The position numbers and the translations under genes are program-made. Below, one piece after another: positions 1 through 9,488 of a stretch of 60,844 bases of DNA. Source of the DNA: Acinetobacter sp. (lineage in GTDB: Bacteria > Pseudomonadota > Gammaproteobacteria > Pseudomonadales > Moraxellaceae); assembly GCA_031277915.1 (NCBI GenBank), contig JAITLL010000002.1:1-60844 (forward strand). The letters run 5' to 3'. Below the pieces are notes generated by a model, which was not told the DNA's origin, searched no databases, and saw nothing but the letters and a program-made list of their open reading frames with translations. Within the stretch, counting starts at the first letter, position 1. Each line of letters opens with the position of its first letter.

Positions 1-129
1 AAGATAAGAATGTGAAAAATTCATAGTCAATACAAAAAAACGTTTTGAATACGCAAACAAGTGTGGATTTTATGGGCTTGGTCTTTATAATCATTGCTTT
101 TAAACTTTATCCTTGTGGGATCAAACACG

Positions 130-2481
130 ATGACTGACTTAGTTCAGCAGTTGGCAAGTGAGCTTGCCGTACGTCCAAACCAAGTAGAAGCTGCCATCCG
201 CTTAATTGATGAAGGTGCCAGTGTTCCATTCATTGCCCGTTACCGTAAAGAAGTAACACAAGGTTTAGATGATACGCAGTTACGCCAATTAGATACTCGT
301 TTAGCGTATTTACGTGATTTATATGAGCGCCGTGAAAAGGTTATTCAGTCATTGCAAGAACAGAATAAATTGAGTGATGACTTGTTGGCGCGGGTGAATG
401 CAGCCGAAACAAAAAATGCTTTAGAAGAAATTTATGCGCCATATCGTCCTAAGCGTACAAGCAAGTCTTTTAAAGCAAAAGAAGCAGGTCTAGGACCGAT
501 TGCTGAAAGAATTATTGCAGAACAAATTGACCCGACAGAAGCATTGGCTGGTTTTAGTCATGAAGACTATCCAGATGCTGAAAGTCAGTTAGATGCGATC
601 CAGCATATTCTGATTGATGATTGGGCACAAAATATTGCGCTTACTACAGAATTAAAAGCAACTTTTGCTAAAACAGCAGTATTAAAAAGTGCAGTTGCGT
701 CTGAAGAAAAGAAAGAAGTAGGCAAAAAGTTCCGTGATTATTTTGAATTCTCTGAAGGCCTAAATAAACTACCGTCGCATCGTCTACTGGCTATGTTACG
801 CGGTCGTCAAGAAAACGTACTTGGTTTAAAAGTAGATGGTGAAGATGATGCACCATTGGTTCGTATTGAAACTGAATATAACCTTGAACAGGTTCAGCCA
901 CAAACGCGTCAAGACTTTTTAAAACAAACCGCAAAATTATTCTGGTTAGGTAAAGTTCGCCCTCAAATCGAACATTCATTACTTACAGAAAAACGTCTTA
1001 CTGCCGAAGCGGAAGCAATGCAGGTATTTGCTGAAAATCTTCGTCATTTATTGCTATCGGCACCAGCGGGTAGCCGTACGACTTTGGGTGTTGACCCTGG
1101 TATTCGTACCGGTGTGAAACTGGCTGTAGTCAGCGATGCAGGTGATGTACTTGCACACAGCACGATTTATCCATTTGCACCAAAAGAAGATAAAGAAGGC
1201 TCGATTGCTGAGTTAGCTCGTTTATGCCGTGAATACAATGTAGAGCTCATTGCGATTGGTAATGGTACTGCGAGCCGTGAAACAGAAGCTGTAGTTGCTG
1301 AAATGATGGCTGCAAACACAGACCTTAAATTAACACGTGTCACAGTAAGCGAAGCTGGCGCATCTGTTTATTCTGCAAGTGAACTTGCTTCGGCAGAACT
1401 TCCAGAGCTTGATGTTTCAATTCGTGGTGCAGTGTCTATTGCGCGCCGTTTACAAGACCCACTTGCTGAACTTGTGAAGATTGACCCGAAATCAATTGGT
1501 GTAGGTCAATATCAACACGATGTAAATCAAACTGGTTTGGCAAAAACACTTGATGCGGTAGTTGAAGACTGTGTGAATGCTGTTGGTGTTGATGTAAATA
1601 CTGCTTCACCAGCAATCTTGGCTTACATTGCGGGTTTAAACAAAGCGATTGCTCAGCAAATCGTTGAGTATCGTAAAGAACATGGTCGTTTTGATAACCG
1701 TCAAGCTTTGAAAAGCGTACCTCGTTTAGGTGAGCGTACTTTTGAACAAGCAGCTGGTTTCTTACGTATCCAAAATGGTTCTGAGCCATTAGATGGTTCT
1801 GCTGTTCATCCTGAGAGTTATGGTCTTGTTGAGAAAATTGTTGCAGCAAAAGCGACAACGGTTAAAGACATTATTGGTAATACCGAAATCATTCGTCAGG
1901 TGAAAGCCGATGAGTTTGTCGATGACAAATTTGGTTTGCCAACAGTTCAAGATGTATTAGCTGAACTTGAAAAACCAGGCCGTGACCCGCGTCCAGAGTT
2001 CCGTACTGCTAAATTCCGTGAAGACATTACCGAAGTTGGTCAGTTAACCGAAGGTATGCAACTTGAAGGTGTTGTGACGAATGTGACGAATTTTGGTGCC
2101 TTTGTTGATATTGGCGTACACCAAGATGGTTTAGTTCACATCTCTGAATTAGCAAATGAGTTCGTTTCTGATCCACATAAAGTGGTAAAACCAGGTCAAA
2201 TCGTACAAGTGCGTGTTATGCAAGTTGATGCCGAGCGTAACCGTGTGAACTTGAGTATGCGTGCAGAAGGTGCAGCACCTGTTAAAGCACAGCGTCCTCC
2301 ACGTCGTGAGCAAAATAACGAACAGCGTTCTGAGCGTAAACCTCAAGGTAAGCGTCCTCAACAGCCACGTAAAGATCAGGTTGAACGCCCACAACGTAGC
2401 AAGCAAGAAAAACCTCAAGAGCAAAAAATTGGTGGTTTTGGTGCATTGTTATTACAAGCGGGAATTAAAGGTTCTAAATAA
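130..2481 (+). CDS. tex: Tex family RNA-binding transcription accessory protein
   Basis: Cytoplasmic nucleic-acid-binding protein of the Tex/YhgF family, which contacts RNA polymerase and RNA. The 783-residue product has the family order: helical N-terminal region, a YqgF/RNase H-like domain from about residue 315 (TTLGVDPGIRTG), helix-hairpin-helix repeats near 490-515, an S1 RNA-binding domain near 640-710 (FGAFVDIGVHQDGLVH), and a very basic, Gln/Pro/Arg-rich tail. The frame is open back to a TTG at 94, but the ATG at 130 begins the usual MTDLVQQLA start of the family and is preceded by GTGGGA, so I use it. It is a single gene ending at a strong terminator. Family assignment is secure; the physiological role in this genus is less defined. 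Confidence 0.95.
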   Translation: MTDLVQQLASELAVRPNQVEAAIRLIDEGASVPFIARYRKEVTQGLDDTQLRQLDTRLAYLRDLYERREKVIQSLQEQNKLSDDLLARVNAAETKNALEEIYAPYRPKRTSKSFKAKEAGLGPIAERIIAEQIDPTEALAGFSHEDYPDAESQLDAIQHILIDDWAQNIALTTELKATFAKTAVLKSAVASEEKKEVGKKFRDYFEFSEGLNKLPSHRLLAMLRGRQENVLGLKVDGEDDAPLVRIETEYNLEQVQPQTRQDFLKQTAKLFWLGKVRPQIEHSLLTEKRLTAEAEAMQVFAENLRHLLLSAPAGSRTTLGVDPGIRTGVKLAVVSDAGDVLAHSTIYPFAPKEDKEGSIAELARLCREYNVELIAIGNGTASRETEAVVAEMMAANTDLKLTRVTVSEAGASVYSASELASAELPELDVSIRGAVSIARRLQDPLAELVKIDPKSIGVGQYQHDVNQTGLAKTLDAVVEDCVNAVGVDVNTASPAILAYIAGLNKAIAQQIVEYRKEHGRFDNRQALKSVPRLGERTFEQAAGFLRIQNGSEPLDGSAVHPESYGLVEKIVAAKATTVKDIIGNTEIIRQVKADEFVDDKFGLPTVQDVLAELEKPGRDPRPEFRTAKFREDITEVGQLTEGMQLEGVVTNVTNFGAFVDIGVHQDGLVHISELANEFVSDPHKVVKPGQIVQVRVMQVDAERNRVNLSMRAEGAAPVKAQRPPRREQNNEQRSERKPQGKRPQQPRKDQVERPQRSKQEKPQEQKIGGFGALLLQAGIKGSK

Positions 2482-2502
2482 GAGCCTTTAGAAGACCTAA
2501 AG

Positions 2503-2526
2503 AAACCTCCCAAACGGGAGGTTTTT
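2503..2526 (+). terminator. Intrinsic terminator after tex
   Basis: AAACCTCCC, loop AAAC, GGGAGGTTT followed directly by further Ts. A classic GC stem plus U-tract 22 bases after the tex stop codon. Confidence 0.9.
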
Positions 2527-2767
2527 TATTGTTTTGGAGTTTGATTTAGAGAGCGTGAAATGCGGTTTTTCAGAATTCGCAGTCGTAAAGATGAGGTGAA
2601 TCTTAAGATCAACAAAAACGTTGTGAAATCTACAATTAACTCTACAACGTTATAGCATAACTCAACTTTAACCATTTCTAGTTGTCAGACAATATCGATG
2701 AAGCCTTGAAGTAAGTTCCTCACTTTCAGGTAATTACATTAAAAATTGATTGTTTTTTATATTATAA

Positions 2768-4969
2768 ATGGTTGTTTTTATGCCGGCTTTAGAACTGAAA
2801 AATAGATTTCATTTAAACGATCTCCTTTCGGGAGTTGTCGTATTTCTGGTGGCTTTACCCTTGTGTTTGGGTATTGCCTTAGCCTCAGGTGCTCCAATCA
2901 TTTCTGGCATTATTGCTGGGATTGTGGGTGGAATTATTGTTGGCCTGCTGAGTGGTTCCCATATCAGTGTCTCGGGGCCAGCAGCAGGATTGACTGCGGT
3001 CATCCTTGTACAGTTAGATCAATTAGGCGGCAATTATGCCGCTTTTTTATTGTGTATTGTATTTGCAGGAGTTTTACAAATTTTATTTGGGATTTTTAAG
3101 TTAGGTTTCTTTGCAAACTTTATTCCAAATAATGTCATTTTAGGATTGTTGGCAGCAATTGGTGCCATTCTGATTGTGACGCAATTACCTTATTTATTTG
3201 GGTTGACAGACTTTTCATGGCAAAAAATCTGGACAAGTACACCCGATGCTTTTTTTCAGCATTTTGATGCGGGAGCCGCATTTATTGGGTTACTGAGTTT
3301 ATTTTTAATTTTGGCTTGGGATAGTAGTCCGCTTAAAAAGTTAGCTCTCCCTTCGGCTTTAATTGCGGTCGTACTTGCAGCTGTTTTTAACTTTTTTTTG
3401 ATGAGTATTGGTTCGCCTTGGGCTGTACAAAGCAGTAATTTGATTCAACTGCCGAATATATTACAAGCGCCGCAAGAGGTTCTGGTTTTTCCCGATTTTA
3501 GTTATTTGGCCGAACCATTAATTTATACTGGAGCAATTACGCTTGCGATTGTGGCCTCTTTAGAGACATTACTAAACCTAGAAGCAGCAGATAAACTTGA
3601 TTCCCAAAAACGTTCATCTCCGCCTAATCGTGAACTGTGGGCACAGGGTGTAGGTAATATTTTTTCTGGTCTAATTGGTGGAATGCCGGTGACTTCGGTT
3701 ATTGTGCGTAGTTCCGTAAATGCAAATACGGGTGCGAGAAGTAAGTATTCAACTATTATTCACGGCTTATTATTGCTCCTAGCAGTTCTTTTTTTTGTTT
3801 CACTCATGAACATGATTCCGTTATCTGCACTCGCAGCGATTTTGATTGTAACGGGCTTTAAATTGACGCATCCAAAGTTATTTAAACAGCTTTATCAAAA
3901 GGGCTGGAAACAGTTTCTACCGTTTATTATCACACTTGTTGCAATCTTACTGACAGACTTGTTAACCGGAATTTTGGTGGGTCTATTTACCAGTAGTGCA
4001 TTTATTTTATATGGCAACTTCAATAAAGGTGTTCGTGTTTATAAAGAAAAGCATTTGCATGGAATCGTGACCCGTATTGAGCTTCCATCACAAGTAACTT
4101 TTCTTAATCGCTCAGCGCTTATTTCTGCATTGGAACACGTTCATAAAGACCAGCAGTTGATTATTGATGCGACTCAATGTGATTCGATTGATCCTGATAT
4201 CTATCAGGTGATTCAAGACTATCAAAACGAAACAGCAGTTAAGCGTCAGGTCGATCTTAAACTTATTGGATTTAAGCAACACTACGAAGAGGTAGACGAC
4301 GCCGTTCTTGATATTTACATCAGTACCAGAGATTTGCAGCGTAAATTAAGTCCGCAGCAGGTTGTGACCTTATTGAAAGAAGGAAATGAACGTTTTGTAA
4401 AAAATGAACGTTTACAACGTGATATTTACCGTCAAATTCGTGTCACTGCAGATGAAGGGCAACACCCGATTGCGGCTGTTTTAGGATGCATGGATTCTCG
4501 TGCACCCACTGAAATGCTTTTTGATGTGGGTATTGGCGATTTATTTAGTTTAAGAATTGCTGGCAATATTGCAGGTCAAAAAGTACTAGGTTCACTTGAG
4601 TTTGCCTGTCAGGCCAAAGGTTCTAAAGTCATTTTGGTTTTAGGCCATACTGACTGTGGTGCCGTGACCAGTGCATGTCAGCTACGCTTACAGCAAAAAC
4701 AAGTTTCTGATGTCAAAGAGATGCCACATATTCAATATGTGCTTGGACCGCTTATGCATTCGGTGGAAAGTGTATATAGCATTATGCAGCCACGTGAATT
4801 GAATAAAACATTTATTAATCAGGTGACAGCGATGAATGTTCACTACAACATCCAATACATTATTAATAACAGTACCGTTCTTAAAGACTTACTAGACCGT
4901 GGTGAAATTGCAATTGTTGGTGCGATTTATGATGTTAAAACAGGACATGTTGAATTTTTAGATGCGTAA
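2768..4969 (+). CDS. SulP anion transporter fused to beta-carbonic anhydrase
   Basis: Inner-membrane protein of 733 residues. Residues about 10-415 are the SulP/SLC26 membrane domain, with many hydrophobic segments and the early motif SGSHISVSGPAAG. About 430-520 is a STAS-like domain. From about 530 to the end is a complete beta-carbonic anhydrase with zinc ligands and catalytic Asp-Arg pair visible: C574-MDSR (Asp576, Arg578), H627 and C630 in GHTDC. Such fusions are thought to couple bicarbonate uptake or efflux to CO2 hydration; the transported ion cannot be read from sequence. Start may be ATG 2768 or ATG 2780; neither has a clear ribosome site. It is a single gene flanked by terminators. 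Confidence 0.9.
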   Translation: MVVFMPALELKNRFHLNDLLSGVVVFLVALPLCLGIALASGAPIISGIIAGIVGGIIVGLLSGSHISVSGPAAGLTAVILVQLDQLGGNYAAFLLCIVFAGVLQILFGIFKLGFFANFIPNNVILGLLAAIGAILIVTQLPYLFGLTDFSWQKIWTSTPDAFFQHFDAGAAFIGLLSLFLILAWDSSPLKKLALPSALIAVVLAAVFNFFLMSIGSPWAVQSSNLIQLPNILQAPQEVLVFPDFSYLAEPLIYTGAITLAIVASLETLLNLEAADKLDSQKRSSPPNRELWAQGVGNIFSGLIGGMPVTSVIVRSSVNANTGARSKYSTIIHGLLLLLAVLFFVSLMNMIPLSALAAILIVTGFKLTHPKLFKQLYQKGWKQFLPFIITLVAILLTDLLTGILVGLFTSSAFILYGNFNKGVRVYKEKHLHGIVTRIELPSQVTFLNRSALISALEHVHKDQQLIIDATQCDSIDPDIYQVIQDYQNETAVKRQVDLKLIGFKQHYEEVDDAVLDIYISTRDLQRKLSPQQVVTLLKEGNERFVKNERLQRDIYRQIRVTADEGQHPIAAVLGCMDSRAPTEMLFDVGIGDLFSLRIAGNIAGQKVLGSLEFACQAKGSKVILVLGHTDCGAVTSACQLRLQQKQVSDVKEMPHIQYVLGPLMHSVESVYSIMQPRELNKTFINQVTAMNVHYNIQYIINNSTVLKDLLDRGEIAIVGAIYDVKTGHVEFLDA

Positions 4970-4978
4970 ACGAACCTA

Positions 4979-5014
4979 AATAACAAAGCGCTTCTTAAGA
5001 AGCGCTTTGTTATT
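4979..5014. terminator. Bidirectional terminator, 36-bp perfect palindrome
   Basis: Two uninterrupted complementary 18-base arms (4979-4996 and 4997-5014) centred on TTCTTAAGAA, with A/T tracts on both outer sides. It sits between the convergent SulP-carbonic anhydrase gene and acr1 and can serve both. Confidence 0.85.
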
Positions 5015-5038
5015 TTTAGATGAATTTAATAAATTAAA

Positions 5039-5929
5039 TTACCAATGTTCACCTGGAAAAATACGTGCATAAGCTTTTTGTGCCCAGTTCAATTTCTCGG
5101 TTTTTTCACCTTTTGCCGCATCAGAGCTTGGGAATAAACGGAAACCAATTGACATAAACATGTTGTTGATGCCAGGCGCTACAGAATATGTCATAGAAGC
5201 TAAACGGCCTAAATTAGTTGCAATACGTTTTGGTCGTTTCACGATCGCATAAGCAATTAAGTCTGCTGCTTGATCTGGTGAAAGAGTCGGTACGTATTTA
5301 TAAATTTTGGTCGGTGCGATCATTGGTGTACGCACTAAAGGCATATAAATCGAAGTAATCGCAATTTTATGTGCATGAACTTCGGCAGAGAGACAGCGGC
5401 TAAATGCATCAAGCGCAGCTTTAGAGGCAACATAAGCCGAGAAGCGTGTTGCATTTGCTAATACACCGATTGAACTAATATTAATAATTTGACCGTCTTT
5501 GCGTTGAATCATATGAGGCAAAATATTAAGCACCATTCGTACAGCGCCAAAGTAGTTTAATTGCATGGTACGTTCAAAGTCATGGAAACGATCATAAGAC
5601 TCATGAACAGCACGACGAATAGAGCGACCTGCGTTATTAATTAAAATATCAATATGATCAACAGAAGCTAAAATATCTTTAGAAACCTGATCAATCATGT
5701 CCATGTCGTTAAGATCACATGGGAAAATTGATGCCTGACCGCCACGGCTTTCAATATCTGCTTTCACTTCTTCTAATGTTTCTTGAGTACGTGCAACCAG
5801 TAAAACATGCGCACCAGCGTCAGCAAGTTTGTTTGAAACCGTTAAACCGATTCCACTTGAGGCACCTGTCACTAAAATGACTTTACCTTGTACCTTTTCC
5901 TGGAACAGAGCTTCTAATTTTTTATTCAC
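5039..5929 (-). CDS. acr1: Fatty acyl-CoA reductase, Acr1 type (short-chain dehydrogenase)
   Basis: Short-chain dehydrogenase/reductase of 296 residues whose sequence, from MNKKLEALF at the start to the PGEHW end, closely matches what I know of the Acr1 fatty acyl-CoA reductase of Acinetobacter. That enzyme reduces long-chain acyl-CoA to fatty aldehyde, the first step of wax-ester synthesis. Visible motifs are the nucleotide-binding TGASSGIG (21-28), NNAG (98-101), catalytic serine near 153 in INISS, and Tyr166/Lys170 in YVASK. It is monocistronic on the minus strand. The upstream region (5930-6202) holds a 9-bp inverted repeat. If not Acr1 itself, it is a close acyl/aldehyde-type SDR. Confidence 0.85.
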   Translation of the reverse strand: MNKKLEALFQEKVQGKVILVTGASSGIGLTVSNKLADAGAHVLLVARTQETLEEVKADIESRGGQASIFPCDLNDMDMIDQVSKDILASVDHIDILINNAGRSIRRAVHESYDRFHDFERTMQLNYFGAVRMVLNILPHMIQRKDGQIINISSIGVLANATRFSAYVASKAALDAFSRCLSAEVHAHKIAITSIYMPLVRTPMIAPTKIYKYVPTLSPDQAADLIAYAIVKRPKRIATNLGRLASMTYSVAPGINNMFMSIGFRLFPSSDAAKGEKTEKLNWAQKAYARIFPGEHW

Positions 5930-6087
5930 AGCATTTTACCTAAGTAGGGGCAGGGGCTATTTATTCCGGTATGTAATTTTTATTTTTTACAACCGTTGGT
6001 TCATCCTGATGAACTCCTAAATATTGCCCTATCTTAATAGATGTTTAAAAATTGTCTAGTATGTAAATATATGAAATTTAACAATTT

Positions 6088-6109
6088 ATTTAGAGTAAAA
6101 ACTCTAAAT
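6088..6109. repeat. Perfect inverted repeat upstream of acr1
   Basis: ATTTAGAGT, four-base spacer AAAA, ACTCTAAAT. It lies about 160 bases upstream of the acr1 start and is not followed by a convincing U-tract in either direction. It could be an operator or a small hairpin; no function can be assigned. Confidence 0.5.
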
Positions 6110-6157
6110 TATTACCCTAATCCATTAATTATTCTTAATAGCTGAATCACTTAAAAA

Positions 6158-6186
6158 TAAAAAAGCCCCTATATTCCAGAGGCTTA
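6158..6186 (-). terminator. Intrinsic terminator after metY
   Basis: Read on the minus strand: AAGCCTCT, seven-base loop, AGGGGCTT then a T run (one G-T pair in the stem). It is 17 bases beyond the metY stop codon. Confidence 0.75.
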
Positions 6187-6202
6187 TTTAAGAGTTTGAA
6201 AT

Positions 6203-7480
6203 TTATACAGATGAAAGTGCCTGTTCTAAATCGGCAATCAGGTCATCAACATGCTCAATACCGATAGAAAGACGAACCATATCTTCACTTACCCCAGCAG
6301 CTTTAAGTTCTTGTTCATTAAGCTGGCGGTGAGTGGTTGTTGTAGGATGACAAGCTAGACTTTTAGCATCACCAATGTTTACGAGGCGGGTAAATAACTG
6401 TAGTGAGTCAATGAAGCGAGTACCGCCTTCATGACCATCTTGAACACCAAAAGATAAAATTGCAGAAGGTTTACCTTTTACATATTTTTGTGCAAGTTGG
6501 TGTTGCGGATGATCTTTTAAGCCTGCGTAATTGACCCATTTTACTTTTGGATGATTTTGTAAATATTCCGCGACTTTCTGAGCATTTTCAGTATGACGTT
6601 CCATCCGTAAGTTTAGAGTTTCTAAACCCTGTAAAATCAAAAAGACACTGAGCGGGCTAATTGCAGCCCCTGTATTACGTAATGGCACTACACGTGCTCG
6701 TGCAATATAAGCAGCTTCACCTAATGCTTCGACATAGTTGACACCATGATAGCTTGGGTCTGGTGTATTCAAAACTTTAAAGCGTTCAGGATATTTACCC
6801 CAAGGGAATTTACCGCTATCGACAATCGCACCGCCAATACTATTACCATGACCACCAATATATTTAGTAAGTGAATGGATAACGATATCTGCGCCATATT
6901 GAAATGGTTTGAGTAAAGCAGGCGTAGCAACCGTATTATCGACAACGACAGGCACTCCGTATTCATGAGCAATTTTAGAAATTTCTTCTAAATCGATGAT
7001 ATTTCCGAGTGGGTTACCAATTGACTCAACAAAAACAAGTTTAGTTTTATCATCGATTAAGCTGCGCAAGTTTTCAGGCTTTTGATAATCAAAAAAGCGA
7101 ACTTCAATTCCTTGTTTTGGCAGGGTGTGAGCAAATAAGTTATATGTGCCGCCATATAAAGTTGAGACTGAAGCAATATTGTCACCTGCTTCAGTAATGG
7201 TTTGAATAGCATAGGTAATTGCTGCCATTCCTGATGCTAGGGCTAAAGCACCAATGCCACCTTCGAGTGCAGCAAGGCGTTGTTCAAGTACGGCAGTGGT
7301 TGGATTCATAATACGCGTATAGATATTACCTTGAACTTTCAAATCGAAAAGGTCGGCACCGTGCTGTGTATTGTCAAATGCATAAGAAGTGGTTTGATAA
7401 ATTGGAACAGCTACCGCTTTTGTGGTTGCTTCAGGAGTGTAGCCTGCATGAATCGCTAAGGTTTCATCTTTATAAGTCAT
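6203..7480 (-). CDS. metY: O-acetylhomoserine sulfhydrylase (PLP enzyme)
   Basis: Cytoplasmic PLP enzyme of the Cys/Met metabolism family, 425 residues, the length of O-acetylhomoserine aminocarboxypropyltransferases (MetY). It would make homocysteine directly from O-acetylhomoserine and sulfide. Seen: SGMAAITYAIQ in the cofactor domain, VDNTVATP (Asp181 region), and the Schiff-base lysine K206 in HSLTKYIGGHG; the C-terminal SLACHPTTTTH motif binds the substrate carboxylate. The long insertions typical of MetY are present, which argues against MetB/MetC/MetZ. Monocistronic, followed by a terminator. Confidence 0.9.
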   Translation of the reverse strand: MTYKDETLAIHAGYTPEATTKAVAVPIYQTTSYAFDNTQHGADLFDLKVQGNIYTRIMNPTTAVLEQRLAALEGGIGALALASGMAAITYAIQTITEAGDNIASVSTLYGGTYNLFAHTLPKQGIEVRFFDYQKPENLRSLIDDKTKLVFVESIGNPLGNIIDLEEISKIAHEYGVPVVVDNTVATPALLKPFQYGADIVIHSLTKYIGGHGNSIGGAIVDSGKFPWGKYPERFKVLNTPDPSYHGVNYVEALGEAAYIARARVVPLRNTGAAISPLSVFLILQGLETLNLRMERHTENAQKVAEYLQNHPKVKWVNYAGLKDHPQHQLAQKYVKGKPSAILSFGVQDGHEGGTRFIDSLQLFTRLVNIGDAKSLACHPTTTTHRQLNEQELKAAGVSEDMVRLSIGIEHVDDLIADLEQALSSV

Positions 7481-7670
7481 GATTACTTCATCTTCGTGAG
7501 TTAAATATTCAGCGAGTCTAGCCTAAAATTTATATGGAAAGTTGCATAAATTTTGGTTTGTTTTGCAGTTTTATGAATAAAGATAGAAAAATATACGCTG
7601 AAACGTTGTATAAATCTTATACATAAACATTTTGCAACTTATTGAAAAAGAAAATTGTTTGATAAATCCG

Positions 7671-7718
7671 TACGATGGAAATCATAACTTCAAGTCGTTA
7701 GTGTTTTCATCGTATAAT
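7671..7718 (+). promoter_or_regulatory. Candidate ettA promoter with overlapping inverted repeat
   Basis: A perfect -10 hexamer TATAAT at 7713-7718 lies 60 bases before the ettA GTG; no good -35 is seen at 17 bases. TACGATG at 7671-7677 and its complement CATCGTA at 7708-7714 form an inverted repeat whose right arm runs into the -10 box. Promoter call is by position and hexamer only. Confidence 0.4.
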
Positions 7719-7777
7719 ATGCGCGATTATTTTATCGCTTCTTGCGATGTATTGGTTTTTCAATTGAGGAGTCCTGC

Positions 7778-9439
7778 GTGGCCCAATATATTTATACGAT
7801 GAACCGAGTGTCTAAAATGGTTCCGCCAAAGCGCGAAATCTTAAAAGACATCTCTTTATCATTTTTCCCGGGTGCCAAAATTGGTGTTCTCGGTTTGAAC
7901 GGTGCAGGTAAATCTACCTTGCTTCGTATTATGGCTGGCGTAGATAAAGATTTCTCTGGTGAAGCTCGTGCACAACCTGGAATTAAAATCGGCTATTTAG
8001 AGCAAGAGCCGCCACTTGATCCAACGAAAGACGTTCGTGGTAACGTTGAAGATGGCGTACGTGAAGCTTTAGATGCTTTAGAACGTCTAGATCAGGTATT
8101 TGCAGAATATGCAGACCCAGATGCAGATTTTGATGCGCTTGCAAAAGAGCAGGAAAAATTAGAATCAATTATCCATGCTTGGGATGCGCACAACCTAAAC
8201 AACCAGCTTGAAATTGCGGCAGATGCCCTGAACCTTCCAGCTTGGGATTCAGATGTAACATTACTTTCAGGTGGTGAACGTCGTCGTGTAGCGCTTTGTC
8301 GCTTATTGCTGTCTAAGCCGGACATGCTTCTACTTGATGAACCGACGAACCATTTAGATGCAGAGTCTGTATCTTGGTTAGAGCGTTTCTTGAAAGATTT
8401 CCCTGGCACAATCGTTGCGATTACGCATGACCGTTATTTCTTGGATAACGTTGCCGAATGGATTCTTGAACTTGACCGTGGTATGGGTATTCCTTACCAA
8501 GGTAACTATTCTTCTTGGTTAGAACAGAAAAATGCTCGTTTAGAACAAGAGCAGAAACAAGAAGAATCTTTTGCTAAAGCATTGAAAAAAGAACTTGAAT
8601 GGGTTCGTTCAAATGCGAAAGGTCAGCAAAAGAAAAACAAAGCACGTATGGAACGTTTTGAAGAGCTTAACTCTAAAGAATTCCAACAACGTAATGAAAC
8701 GTCTGAAATCTACATTCCACCTGGCCCGCGTTTGGGTAATAAAGTTGTGGAAGTTGAAGGTATCAGTAAATCATTCGATGGCCGTTTGTTGTACGAAAAC
8801 TTAACGTTTACCGTACCTCCAACAGCTATTGTGGGTATCGTTGGTCCAAACGGTGCGGGTAAAACGACATTATTCCGTATGATGACTGGCGAACAGCAAC
8901 CAGATACGGGTACTGTGACTTTAGGTGAGTCAGTAAAAGTGGCTTACGTAGGTCAGATTCGTGACACCTTGGATAACAATAAAACGGTTTGGGAAGAAGT
9001 TTCTGGCGGTTTAGATATCCTGAAAATTGGTGATTACGAAATCGCATCACGTGCTTATATTGGTCGCTTTAACTTTAAAGGCCAAGATCAGCAAAAACGT
9101 GTAGGTGAATTGTCTGGTGGTGAACGTAACCGTTTACAACTTGCGAAGATCTTACAGATGGGCGCAAACGTAATCTTACTGGATGAGCCATCGAACGACT
9201 TGGATATTGAAACTCTACGTGCACTTGAGGATGCAATTCTTGTGTTCCCAGGTACAGTAATGGTGGTATCGCATGACCGTTGGTTCCTTGACCGTATTGC
9301 AACGCACATCTTGTCGTTTGAGAACGAACAGCCAGAATTCTACACAGGTAACTATGCAGAATATGAAGCTTACCGTCAGTCACGTTTAGGTGACGATGCA
9401 TCTCAAAAACGTACGAAATACAAAAAAATTACGGGTTAA
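7778..9439 (+). CDS. ettA: Energy-dependent translational throttle protein EttA (ABC-F)
   Basis: Soluble ABC-F protein with two ATPase domains and no membrane segments, 553 residues against about 555 for EttA. EttA binds the ribosomal E site and gates entry into elongation according to the ATP/ADP ratio. Seen: Walker A GLNGAGKST and GPNGAGKTT, signatures LSGGERRR and LSGGERNR, Walker B LLLLDEPTNHLD and a second ILLDEPSNDLD, and the basic inter-domain linker with an arm region near residues 240-300. The frame is open to a TTG at 7742, but the GTG at 7778 starts the family sequence (MAQYIYTMNRVSK) and has GAGGA seven bases upstream, so it is chosen. Confidence 0.95.
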   Translation: MAQYIYTMNRVSKMVPPKREILKDISLSFFPGAKIGVLGLNGAGKSTLLRIMAGVDKDFSGEARAQPGIKIGYLEQEPPLDPTKDVRGNVEDGVREALDALERLDQVFAEYADPDADFDALAKEQEKLESIIHAWDAHNLNNQLEIAADALNLPAWDSDVTLLSGGERRRVALCRLLLSKPDMLLLDEPTNHLDAESVSWLERFLKDFPGTIVAITHDRYFLDNVAEWILELDRGMGIPYQGNYSSWLEQKNARLEQEQKQEESFAKALKKELEWVRSNAKGQQKKNKARMERFEELNSKEFQQRNETSEIYIPPGPRLGNKVVEVEGISKSFDGRLLYENLTFTVPPTAIVGIVGPNGAGKTTLFRMMTGEQQPDTGTVTLGESVKVAYVGQIRDTLDNNKTVWEEVSGGLDILKIGDYEIASRAYIGRFNFKGQDQQKRVGELSGGERNRLQLAKILQMGANVILLDEPSNDLDIETLRALEDAILVFPGTVMVVSHDRWFLDRIATHILSFENEQPEFYTGNYAEYEAYRQSRLGDDASQKRTKYKKITG

Positions 9440-9451
9440 TTCTTCGTAAAT

Positions 9452-9480
9452 AAAAAACCAGCCTAAGGGCTGGTTTTTTT
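9452..9480. terminator. Terminator between ettA and Sel1 gene
   Basis: AAAAAACCAGCC, loop TAAG, GGCTGGTTTTTT. Symmetric A/T tracts let it act for ettA and for the convergent gene at 9489. Confidence 0.9.
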
Positions 9481-9488
9481 AAATCTTT

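Noticed and set aside
1436-1858. 140-residue open frame on the minus strand inside tex
   Set aside because: Gln/His-rich low-complexity translation antisense to a well-conserved coding region; a shadow of codon bias.
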